In this document: one piece after another, positions 14,945 to 22,741 of the stretch
Layout: every line of letters starts with the position of its first letter
Position numbering within the stretch: the first letter of the stretch is position 1
Assembly: GCA_003565625.1 (NCBI GenBank)
Contig: PXBD01000013.1
Span: forward strand, 1 to 41,143
Length of the DNA: 41,143 nt
Origin: Gammaproteobacteria bacterium
GTDB lineage: Bacteria; Pseudomonadota; Gammaproteobacteria; Xanthomonadales; Wenzhouxiangellaceae
Direction of reading: 5' to 3'
The notes under the pieces: model-generated
What the model saw: only the letters and a program-made list of their open reading frames with translations
Database searches by the model: none
Told to the model about the DNA's origin: nothing
Program-made: the position numbers and the translations under genes

Positions 14945-17092
14945 ATGTCTGATACCCGTTCCGTGAACTCCGACCTGATTGAGCGCGCCCTGCGCCTGAC
15001 CCCGCCTGCGATTGAGGCCCGGCCCGTAACCATCGAGCAGTTGGGACACGCGCGCGTCGACCCTTATGCCTGGCTCCGTGACGACAACTGGCAGCAGGTG
15101 ATGCGCGAGCCGTCCGTGCTGCGCGCCGACATCCGCGCCGCGCTCGAGGCCGAGAACGCCCACTACAACGAAGTCATGGCGCCGCTGGCAGACCTGGAGG
15201 AGCAGATCTTTGCCGAGATGCGCGGGCGCATCAAGGAAGACGACAGCTCGGTGCCGACCCGCGATCGCGAGTGGTTCTATTACTCGCGCTTTCGCGAAGG
15301 CGGTCAGTACCCAATTTTCGCGCGCCGCCCGGCCGACGAACACGGCGAAATCTGCGGCGAGGAAATCATTTTGTTCGACGGTGATGCCGAGGCCGAGGAA
15401 CACGACTATTTCCGGCTGGCGGAGTTTGAGCACAGCCCGGATCAGCGCTTCGCGGCCTGGGCGGTGGATACCCGGGGCTCGGAGTACTACACCATCCATA
15501 TCCGCGACCTGGCCACCGGCAAGGATATCGCCACCCTCACCGACGAAGGCTACGGCTCGCTGGTCTGGGCCAATGACTCGCGCACCGTCTACTGGGTCTG
15601 GCGCGACGCCAGTGCCCGACCCAAGCGGGTCTATCGCCAGGCGATGGATTCCGACACGCCGGAACGGGTTTACGAGGAGGCCGACGATGGTTTTTTCTTG
15701 AGCGTCGATCGCAGCGAGGGCGATACCTGGATTCTGATCGAAAGCGGTGACCACACCACCAGCGAGATTCGCTTGTACGACGCCGGTGATCCGCACGCGC
15801 AGGCGGTGCTCGTGGCCGAGCGCGAAACCGGCGTGGAGTATGGCCTCAGCGAGACCGGCGCGGGCATGTTCGTGCTGACCAACCAGGATGGTGCGGTGGA
15901 TTTCAAGGTCATGCGCGCACCGGTCGCCGACCCGCGTCGCGAGAACTGGGAGGGCTTCATTGACCACCGTCCGGGCGTGTACCTGACCGACCTGATCGGC
16001 TTCAAAAACTGGCTGGTGCGCATGGAGCGCTCGCGCGCCCTGCCGCGCATGATCGTACGCAACCTGGAAAGCGGCCAGGAGTACGCGATCGATTTTGACG
16101 AGGAGGCCTACGCGCTGGGCATGAGCGGCGGCTACGAATTTGCCACCGACCAGCTGCGCTTCAGCTACCAGAGCCCGGCCACGCCCAGCCAGACCTGGGA
16201 CTTCGACATGGCCACGCGCGAGCGCAGGCTGCGCAAGGAGCAGGAGATTCCGTCCGGCCATGACCCGGCCGCCTACACCGTGCGCCGCCTCGAGATCCGC
16301 GCGCGCGACGGCGCCGGGATACCGGTGACCCTGTTGCAGCGCAAGGACACGCCCGTCGATGGCTCGGCACCCCTGATGCTGTACGGTTATGGCGCCTACG
16401 GGATTGCCATGCCGGCGACGTTTTCCATCACCAACCTGTCGCTGGTCGACCGCGGCATGATCTTTGCCATTGCCCACGTCCGCGGCGGTACCGACAACGG
16501 CTACCCGTGGTACCTGGACGGCAAGCTCGAGCACAAGCACAACACTTTCAACGACTTTGTCGACGCCGGGCGCGGCCTGGTCGACGCCGGCTATACCCGC
16601 GCCGGGCGCATCGTCGCCTTCGGTGGATCAGCCGGCGGCCTGCTGGCGGGTGCTGCCATGAACCAGGCCCCCGAATTGTTTGCCGGGGTTATTGGCGCGG
16701 TGCCGTTCGTGGACGTACTCAACACCATTTCCGATCCGGGTCTGCCGCTGACACCGCCGGAATGGAACGAGTGGGGCAACCCGATCAGCGACCCGGAGGC
16801 CTATGACTGGATCCAGTCCTATAGCCCGTATGACCAGGTCAGTGCCAAGGCCTATCCCCATCTGCTGGCCACGGCGGGGCTGACCGACCCGCGCGTGACC
16901 TACTGGGAGCCGGCCAAGTGGGTTGCGCGCGTGCGCGACCAGCGCAGCGACCGCGGCCTGACGCTGCTGCGCACCAACATGGGCGCCGGCCACGGCGGTG
17001 CGTCCGGCCGCTTCGACTCCCTGCGCGAGCGCGCCCAGGACTACACCTTCGCCTTGCTGGTGTCCGGCCTGGCCGATGCCGAGCCGGACTGA
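14945..17092 (+). CDS. ptrB: Oligopeptidase B (S9A prolyl oligopeptidase family)
   Basis: A 715-residue cytoplasmic serine peptidase without signal peptide. It cleaves short peptides after basic residues. The N-terminal block HARVDPYAWLRDDNW is typical. A beta-propeller occupies about residues 80-430. The catalytic domain shows LMLYGYGAYGIAMPATF, then AIAHVRGGTDNGYPWYLDGK, nucleophile S562 in AFGGSAGGLLAGAA, D648 in ATAGLTDPRVTYWEPAKW and H683 in GAGHGGASGRFD. The string VIGAVPFVDVLNT and the following TISDPGLPLT are strongly conserved in oligopeptidase B. Start ATG 14945 has GAGAAGG at a good distance. It is slightly longer than the E. coli enzyme. It converges with the next gene, leaving six bases. 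Confidence 0.95.
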   Translation: MSDTRSVNSDLIERALRLTPPAIEARPVTIEQLGHARVDPYAWLRDDNWQQVMREPSVLRADIRAALEAENAHYNEVMAPLADLEEQIFAEMRGRIKEDDSSVPTRDREWFYYSRFREGGQYPIFARRPADEHGEICGEEIILFDGDAEAEEHDYFRLAEFEHSPDQRFAAWAVDTRGSEYYTIHIRDLATGKDIATLTDEGYGSLVWANDSRTVYWVWRDASARPKRVYRQAMDSDTPERVYEEADDGFFLSVDRSEGDTWILIESGDHTTSEIRLYDAGDPHAQAVLVAERETGVEYGLSETGAGMFVLTNQDGAVDFKVMRAPVADPRRENWEGFIDHRPGVYLTDLIGFKNWLVRMERSRALPRMIVRNLESGQEYAIDFDEEAYALGMSGGYEFATDQLRFSYQSPATPSQTWDFDMATRERRLRKEQEIPSGHDPAAYTVRRLEIRARDGAGIPVTLLQRKDTPVDGSAPLMLYGYGAYGIAMPATFSITNLSLVDRGMIFAIAHVRGGTDNGYPWYLDGKLEHKHNTFNDFVDAGRGLVDAGYTRAGRIVAFGGSAGGLLAGAAMNQAPELFAGVIGAVPFVDVLNTISDPGLPLTPPEWNEWGNPISDPEAYDWIQSYSPYDQVSAKAYPHLLATAGLTDPRVTYWEPAKWVARVRDQRSDRGLTLLRTNMGAGHGGASGRFDSLRERAQDYTFALLVSGLADAEPD

Positions 17093-17098
17093 GCCGGT

Positions 17099-18565
17099 TC
17101 ATCTTCGCGTCGGCACCCGGTCCAGAAGCATTTCGGCGCTGAATTCGCCCTCGAGCGCGAACACCTGCGTGTCTTGCCCATCGCGGCTCAGCAGGCGGCC
17201 GTACAGCTCGATTGAGCCGCGTACCTGGTCATCATCGATGAAGGTCAAGTCAATCTCGCCGCGCTCGGCCATGCCGGCGAAGCGCAGATGGACCATGCCA
17301 TCAGGATCGACGTTGGCTACGACTACGTGGGCAACCATGTCGCCGGCGGCGGGCGAGTCTTCGGAGGCATCGAGGCTGTCATCGGCGACAACGGCAAGCC
17401 GGGTCGGCTCGTCCGGTCGTCCCTCTTCGACGCGCATCATGGCAATGCAGGCGACAGAATCCATTTCCTCGTCAAAAGCCTCGACGGCGACCATGAATCC
17501 CTGGCCGAAAAAGTCATCGTCCTCGAAGCCGGAAAGGGCTTGACCGCGCACGGCGCCTTCAATCGGTCCGGTCATGCTGCCCTGGAAAGGCGGGCCTTCG
17601 GCCAGCAACTGGGTCAGCCCGACCAGGTCGTCGGAATCCAGTCGCTGGCAGAGCCCGACGCGGGAATTCGTGGTCAGGGCCGTGCCGAGAAATATCGCAT
17701 CACCTGCATCCAGCCTTGCCAGGCTTTTGATCTCTGATCCATCGAAAGCCTCCGCATCGATGGAGAAATCGGCCACCGCCAGCGCGATCTGAGCGCCCAG
17801 GTTCCGGGCAAGATCCTCGTCCTCGCGCATCGGGTCATTGGCGCCCTCATTGAACGCAGCTCGATGCTGCGTGCCGACAGAATACAGAGCGGTTTCGGTT
17901 GCTGCGATCATTCCTGTTGATTCGAACGCTTCGATCAGGCGTTCCTGGGCGATCCCGGCGCTGCCGCTGGGCAGTTCCGATGCGAATGCGACCAGGACGT
18001 GGCGATTGATCTGGAAAGGCACCGGTGAGAACGGACGATCTGGCCAGACCCAGACCGTTCCGTAGCGCATTGACGTGGAGTCGTGCCACTGGTCGTTGCG
18101 CCGGCTGCTGAGGTCGCTGAGAACGGCAAGGGAGTAGCCGTGGGCCAGGTGGCCGTCGATCTCGCGGGTCTCGTCGGTGGGATAGACGCGGACCTGGATA
18201 TCTCTCAGGCGGTGTTCCCGGTCGCGTGCATCTGTATAGGCCAGCGGCAGTGCGGCCCTCGTTTCCTGAAATACCGGAACCAGTGCATCCAGGCGGCGGT
18301 CGACCTGGTGAGGCTGGTGATCCAGATGCGGTCCGGTGTAGACGGGCTCAAAGCCGGTCAGGCGGGTCTGCTGGTCGGGCTCGGGCGGCTCGATGACGGT
18401 CAGATCCGGCCCCTCGTGCACCGTCCAGCCAACGGCCGCGCCGCCGAGCGTGATGTCGAGGCGGTACTGGCTATGCCTGTCATCGGCGTCGGCGAAAGCG
18501 GAGCCGACGACGACGGTACACAGGCTCAATATCAGAAGGGTGAGGGTGCGGCTTGCAGGGGTCAT
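17099..18565 (-). CDS. Secreted protein of unknown function
   Basis: A 488-residue protein not recognised. It begins with a clear signal peptide (RTLTLLILSLCTVVVGSAFA, cleavage near residue 26). The mature part is acidic, without further membrane segments, and has no repeat or catalytic motif that I can identify. AAGGA seven bases before ATG 18565 supports the start. It begins 37 bases after the OmpA-like gene in the same direction, so the two probably form an operon and work in the envelope. The OmpA-like partner would anchor to peptidoglycan; whether this protein binds it is unknown. Confidence 0.75.
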   Translation of the reverse strand: MTPASRTLTLLILSLCTVVVGSAFADADDRHSQYRLDITLGGAAVGWTVHEGPDLTVIEPPEPDQQTRLTGFEPVYTGPHLDHQPHQVDRRLDALVPVFQETRAALPLAYTDARDREHRLRDIQVRVYPTDETREIDGHLAHGYSLAVLSDLSSRRNDQWHDSTSMRYGTVWVWPDRPFSPVPFQINRHVLVAFASELPSGSAGIAQERLIEAFESTGMIAATETALYSVGTQHRAAFNEGANDPMREDEDLARNLGAQIALAVADFSIDAEAFDGSEIKSLARLDAGDAIFLGTALTTNSRVGLCQRLDSDDLVGLTQLLAEGPPFQGSMTGPIEGAVRGQALSGFEDDDFFGQGFMVAVEAFDEEMDSVACIAMMRVEEGRPDEPTRLAVVADDSLDASEDSPAAGDMVAHVVVANVDPDGMVHLRFAGMAERGEIDLTFIDDDQVRGSIELYGRLLSRDGQDTQVFALEGEFSAEMLLDRVPTRR

Positions 18566-18602
18566 GGGTTCGTCCTTTGATCAACGTGATGCCGGGCTGA
18601 GT

Positions 18603-19613
18603 TCAGGGCCGAATCTCGACCAGCTCGACCCGGCGATTGCGGGCGCGGCCCTCTTCGCTGCGGTTGGAGGCGATCGGGGCCATCATGCCGGCTCCGGCTG
18701 AATTCAGGCGGGCGCGGTCGATGCCGTGTTCGCGCACGAGGTAGTCGACCACTGCGGTGGCGCGCGCCATAGACAGGCGCAGGTTGTAGTCGAAGTCGCC
18801 GACGTCATCGGTATGACGGACCACCAGCAGGCCCAGCTCGCTGCGATCTTCCAGCAGGCTGGCGATGGTTGCCAGGCTGTCGGACGACTCGGGCAGGATG
18901 TCGTCGGAGTCGAATGCGAACAGGATGTCCTGGATGGCAACCCGCCCTTCGCTGATCAGGCCCTGTTCCATTTCGCCCGCCGTCAACGGCTGGTGATCCA
19001 TGCCAACCTGCATTTCTTCTTCGGTTACCACGGTCACGGCGTATTCGACCCGGCTGGGCCGCCCGGCGAGGATGTAGGTTGCGACCGCGACATACACCGG
19101 TTCTTCGCCGTGGCGGGCCAGCAGGTAATACACCGGGTCGCGTCGGCCCAGGCTGGCGGTGCTGGTGTAGTCGCCGCGGTAGTCGGCCCCGATCATGAAG
19201 TTGCGAACCCGAACATTGCCTGGGGTGCCGCTGGACAGCAACTCGGCGCCAGCGCCGGCAAACACCATTTCGAATCCTGCCTCGGGCAGCGTCTGTTCAA
19301 AACTGCGATGCACGCGCAGCGCGCTGGTCTCCGCTTCCTCGAAGCGGTAGCGCAGCTGCAGCCACTCGCCTTCAAGCACGAGGGTATCTGTATGTTCACG
19401 TTCCGGGTGATCCCAGGGGCCGGCCGGAAGGGTGACGCTGCGAAACTCATTGGTTTCCATGGAACCAATGTATGAGCCGGCAATACGCGGAACGAGTGGG
19501 TGATCGCCCGTACCCTCGGCATCCTGGGCAAGCCCCGGCGGGCTGGCAAGAGCCAATAACAGAGCAGCGGCGACAATGACGAGGTAGAGGGGAAAGGGAG
19601 TAGGCAGAGTCAT
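18603..19613 (-). CDS. OmpA-family peptidoglycan-binding protein
   Basis: A 336-residue envelope protein. Signal peptide is LYLVIVAAALLLALASPPGLA. The middle region (about 40-215) has no named domain. The C-terminal OmpA-like domain begins near residue 222 (ILFAFDSDDILPESSDSL) and contains VVRHTDDVGDFDYNLRLSMA, RATAVVDYL and the closing GRARNRRVELVEI, which form the diaminopimelate-binding surface. In place of the usual outer-membrane barrel the N-terminal part looks soluble. ATG 19613 is preferred over ATG 19637 because AGAGGA sits six bases before it. It is the first gene of a likely two-gene unit with the secreted protein downstream. Confidence 0.88.
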   Translation of the reverse strand: MTLPTPFPLYLVIVAAALLLALASPPGLAQDAEGTGDHPLVPRIAGSYIGSMETNEFRSVTLPAGPWDHPEREHTDTLVLEGEWLQLRYRFEEAETSALRVHRSFEQTLPEAGFEMVFAGAGAELLSSGTPGNVRVRNFMIGADYRGDYTSTASLGRRDPVYYLLARHGEEPVYVAVATYILAGRPSRVEYAVTVVTEEEMQVGMDHQPLTAGEMEQGLISEGRVAIQDILFAFDSDDILPESSDSLATIASLLEDRSELGLLVVRHTDDVGDFDYNLRLSMARATAVVDYLVREHGIDRARLNSAGAGMMAPIASNRSEEGRARNRRVELVEIRP

Positions 19614-19734
19614 CAAATCCTCTTGTTCAGTGGTCATTCCCCCCTCATGCTACGAAAACCACGCTCGTTTTTCCGGAAATCGCCGACATTCGGGGGTTGA
19701 AGCTCCGGTTCTGGCTGAGTCGGGCCGTGGCGCG

Positions 19735-20625
19735 TCAGGTTTCGGCCCGGATGGCGGCAATGCGGGCATCCTTTTCCTGCCATCGTTCGGCCACCCAGTG
19801 GTGCATGAACGAACGGAAGGCCGGGTCGTTGGCATAGTCGCCTTGCCATAGCGCCGGGTCCAGCGGGCGGTGCTGGATGTCGACGATCACCCTGGCAACC
19901 TGCCCGCTGATCAACTCCCAGAATCCTGGTATGGATTGGCCCGGATACACGATGGTGACATCGAGTAGGGCATCCAGCTCTTGCCCCAACACAGCCAGAG
20001 TAAAGGCAAGACCGCCGGATTTCGGCCGCAGCAGGTGCCGATAGGGCGACTGCTGTTGCGCATGCTTTTCGGGCGTGAAGCGCGTGCCCTCCAGGTAGTT
20101 GACGATGGTCACCGGCAGATCGCGGAATTTCTCGCAGGCCCGGCGGGTGATTTCCAGATCCTTGCCTTTTTTCTCAGGATGCCGGGCCAGATAGGCCTTG
20201 CTGTAGCGTTTCATGAACGGATAATCCAGCGCCCAGAATGCCAGCCCGAGCAGCGGCACCCAGATCAGCTCTTTTTTGAGAAAAAACTTGAAATAAGGTG
20301 TTTTGCGGTTGAGCGCCTGCACCAGCGCCGGAATGTCAACCCAGCTCTGGTGGTTGCTGATGACCAGGTAGGAGGTGTCTTTCCGCAGGCCTTGAACGCC
20401 GCGAATGTCCCACTGGGTGGGCAGCAGCCACGCAAACAAGGCCTTGCTGATCTCCGCCCAGGTCTCGGCAACCCACATCACGGCCCGCGCGCACTCGGCT
20501 TTGGGCCGCTGGCCTGGCAGCAGCAGCCGGAGCAGGGCCAGCAACAGCATCGGTCCGATCAGCACCAGGGTGTTGATCAGCATCAGGAGCATCAATGCAA
20601 TGGCGGTAATGGCTCTGCGCATCAT
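19735..20625 (-). CDS. Lysophospholipid acyltransferase, YihG-like
   Basis: Membrane acyltransferase of the PlsC superfamily, 296 residues. A hydrophobic segment near residues 7-36 anchors it. The HX4D catalytic motif is NHQSWVD (H92, D97), and the acceptor-binding motif is EGTR (179-182) in VNYLEGTRFTPEKH. KKELIWVPLLGLAFWALDYP and FMKRY are characteristic of the YihG/AGPAT-like branch that acylates lysophosphatidic acid or related lipids. Two ATG codons (20625, 20622) are possible starts; neither has a Shine-Dalgarno. It is divergent from jetA and likely unrelated to the defence operon. Confidence 0.9.
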   Translation of the reverse strand: MMRRAITAIALMLLMLINTLVLIGPMLLLALLRLLLPGQRPKAECARAVMWVAETWAEISKALFAWLLPTQWDIRGVQGLRKDTSYLVISNHQSWVDIPALVQALNRKTPYFKFFLKKELIWVPLLGLAFWALDYPFMKRYSKAYLARHPEKKGKDLEITRRACEKFRDLPVTIVNYLEGTRFTPEKHAQQQSPYRHLLRPKSGGLAFTLAVLGQELDALLDVTIVYPGQSIPGFWELISGQVARVIVDIQHRPLDPALWQGDYANDPAFRSFMHHWVAERWQEKDARIAAIRAET

Positions 20626-20707
20626 GACGGTGTTGTGCAGTGAGAAACGCCTTCATCATACGAATCCCGGCCACTATTCTGCCACCGGCACGGGGCAATT
20701 CCGCCGC

Positions 20708-20713
20708 TACAAT
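20708..20713 (+). promoter_or_regulatory. -10 box of jetA, placed for a leaderless transcript
   Basis: TACAAT ends six bases before the jetA ATG at 20720, so RNA would start at or beside the start codon. No Shine-Dalgarno precedes jetA. A -35 match is weak. Inference only. Confidence 0.4.
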
Positions 20714-20719
20714 GAGCCC

Positions 20720-22156
20720 ATGGACTTTGACACGCTGCGCGCTCTGCGCGACGCCCATGGCGGCTGGCGCCTGTTGCTGGCCGACCATGCGCCGATGATT
20801 GTCAGCTTTTTCCATCGCTGTTTCATCGAGTCCAACGTGCGCGCGATGGCAGAGGGGGAACTGGTCAGCCGGCTTGAAGATCATCTGGCCGGTATCCGCG
20901 AGGTGCACGGCGAAGATACCTACCCGCGTTCGGCGCTGGCTTATCTGAAGGACTGGGCCGAGGATCGCCGGGCCTGGGTTCGACGCTACTACGTGGCCGA
21001 CAGCGACGAGGCCCATTACGACTTGACTCCGGCGGCCGAAGGCGCCATTCGCTGGCTGGCCGGCCTGGAGCAGCCGCGTTTTGTCGGCGCCGAGTCGCGC
21101 CTGCTGACGGTATTTGATCTGCTCCAGCAGATCGTGCGCGGCACCGAGACCGACCCGGCCGCACGCATTGCCGAGCTGGAGGGTCGGCGCGGTGCCATTG
21201 ATGCTGAAATCGAGCGTATCCGGGCCGGCGAGTTGTCCTTGATGGACGACACCCGGCTCAAGGAGCGTTTCCTGCAGATGGCCGATACGGCGCGGGCGCT
21301 GCTGGCCGATTTTCGCCAGGTCGAGCATAATTTCCGTCAGCTGGATCGTCAGGTTCGCGAGCGTATTACCTGGTTCGACGGCGGCAAGGGAGAGGTGCTG
21401 GAGGAAGTGTTCGGTGAGCAGGATGCCATTTCCGATTCCGACCAGGGTCGCAGCTTCCGCGCGTTCTGGGATTTTCTGATGTCGCCGGCGCGGCAGGAAG
21501 AACTCAGTGCCCTGCTGGAGCGGATCTTCGAGCTCGAGGCGGTCATCGACCTCAAGCCCGATCGCCGCCTCAAACGCCTCCACTACGACTGGCTGGAAGC
21601 CGGCGAGGTCACCCAACGGACGGTCGCGCGCTTGTCCGAGCAGTTGCGGCGTTTTCTCGATGACCAGGCCTGGCTGGAAAACCGGCGCATCATGGAGTTG
21701 ATCCGCAACCTGGAGCGCAAGGCTGTGGCTGCGCGGGCAGAGCCGCCTCGCCAGCTCGGCATGGCGCTGGATTTACCGATCCCGGAGCTGAACCTGGTCA
21801 TGGATCGACCGCTGTTCAAGCCGCCGCTGCGCCCGGATATCACCGCGAATGTCACCCTGGCCGACGACCAGCTAATTGATGCCGACGCGCTGTTCGAGCA
21901 GGTCCATGTCGATCGCCTGGCCCTGGAATCCGGTATCCGGCGGGCGCTGCAGGAACGCGACCAGATCAGTCTGGCCGAGCTGGTCAAGCTGCGCCCCCTT
22001 GAGCAGGGACTGGCCGAGCTGGTCACTTATCTCGCCATTGCGGCCGAGAGCGAAGGAGGTCTGATTGATGACCACCAATGCCAGACCCTGTCCTGGATCC
22101 AGGCCGGCGGTCGCCGGCGCGAAGCACGTGTGCCTCTGGTAGTCTTCTCGCGATGA
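20720..22156 (+). CDS. jetA: Wadjet JetA, DUF3375 kleisin-like subunit
   Basis: A 478-residue DUF3375 protein. It has the family N-terminus (FDTLRALRDAHGGWRLLLAD, then FFHRCFIESNVRAM), the FVGAESRLLTVFDLLQQIV block, DPAARIAELEGRRGAIDAEI, DFRQVEHNFRQLDRQVRERI and DSDQGRSFRAFWDFLMSPAR. JetA is the MukF-like kleisin that bridges the SMC heads and holds JetB. Together JetABC extrude DNA loops and JetD cuts small circular DNA, which protects against plasmids. The start ATG 20720 coincides with the family start; the open frame upstream is antisense to the acyltransferase gene. It is the first gene of the operon and overlaps jetB by ATGA. Full length, no defect seen. Confidence 0.93.
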   Translation: MDFDTLRALRDAHGGWRLLLADHAPMIVSFFHRCFIESNVRAMAEGELVSRLEDHLAGIREVHGEDTYPRSALAYLKDWAEDRRAWVRRYYVADSDEAHYDLTPAAEGAIRWLAGLEQPRFVGAESRLLTVFDLLQQIVRGTETDPAARIAELEGRRGAIDAEIERIRAGELSLMDDTRLKERFLQMADTARALLADFRQVEHNFRQLDRQVRERITWFDGGKGEVLEEVFGEQDAISDSDQGRSFRAFWDFLMSPARQEELSALLERIFELEAVIDLKPDRRLKRLHYDWLEAGEVTQRTVARLSEQLRRFLDDQAWLENRRIMELIRNLERKAVAARAEPPRQLGMALDLPIPELNLVMDRPLFKPPLRPDITANVTLADDQLIDADALFEQVHVDRLALESGIRRALQERDQISLAELVKLRPLEQGLAELVTYLAIAAESEGGLIDDHQCQTLSWIQAGGRRREARVPLVVFSR

Positions 22157-22737
22157 TCGAGCCGTCCCCTGATCCCCGTCTTTCGCTGCCGCTGATTGCG
22201 CTGTTCAAGGGTGTGATGTATGCCGATCAGGGCCGCGAAAACTGGCAGCACCTGGTCGAGAGCCAGGCCGCCATTCGCGACTACGTAGCGGTTCTCGGCC
22301 TGGAGCTGATCGTGGACGAAGCCGAGGGCTATGCTTTCCTGCGCCAGCGCCCGGCCGAGGAGGACCAGGATGAACTGCCCCGGTTGATGGCGCGTCGCCA
22401 GTTGAGTTCCCCGGTCAGCCTGTTGCTGGCGCTGCTGCGCAAAAAGCTGGCCGAGCATGATGCCGGTGGAGCCGAACTGCGCCTGGTGCTCTCGCGGGCC
22501 GACATTGCCGACCTGGTGCGCCTGTTCCTGCCGGACTCGGCCAACGAGGCCAAGTTGCTGGACCGGGTTGGCATGGACATCAACAAGGCGGTCGAGATGG
22601 GGTTCCTGCGCAAGCTCAGAGGTCAGGAGGATCAGTACGAGGTTCGGCGCATACTGAAGGCTTATGTCGACGCCCAGTGGCTGGCCGAATTCGACAAGCG
22701 CCTGGGTGACTATGCCGCCCACCAGGCCGGGGACTGA
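22153..22737 (+). CDS. jetB: Wadjet JetB, DUF4194 MukE-like subunit
   Basis: A 194-residue DUF4194 protein whose ATG overlaps the jetA stop in ATGA, so it is translationally coupled. Segments such as PLIALFKGVMYADQGRENWQ, GYAFLRQRP, RRQLSSPVSLLLALLRKKL and VGMDINKAVEMGFLRKL fit the MukE/MksE-like winged-helix dimer that binds the kleisin. An open frame from 22078 is an artefact of overlap with jetA. Its job is to bind JetA and DNA and regulate the SMC motor. jetC begins four bases after its stop. Confidence 0.92.
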   Translation: MIEPSPDPRLSLPLIALFKGVMYADQGRENWQHLVESQAAIRDYVAVLGLELIVDEAEGYAFLRQRPAEEDQDELPRLMARRQLSSPVSLLLALLRKKLAEHDAGGAELRLVLSRADIADLVRLFLPDSANEAKLLDRVGMDINKAVEMGFLRKLRGQEDQYEVRRILKAYVDAQWLAEFDKRLGDYAAHQAGD

Positions 22738-22741
22738 CCGG

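Noticed and set aside
14825-16540. Upstream extension of the flavoprotein frame to a 1087-residue open frame
   Set aside because: It is the antisense of ptrB, which has all catalytic motifs. The FAD motif sets the true start at 14824.
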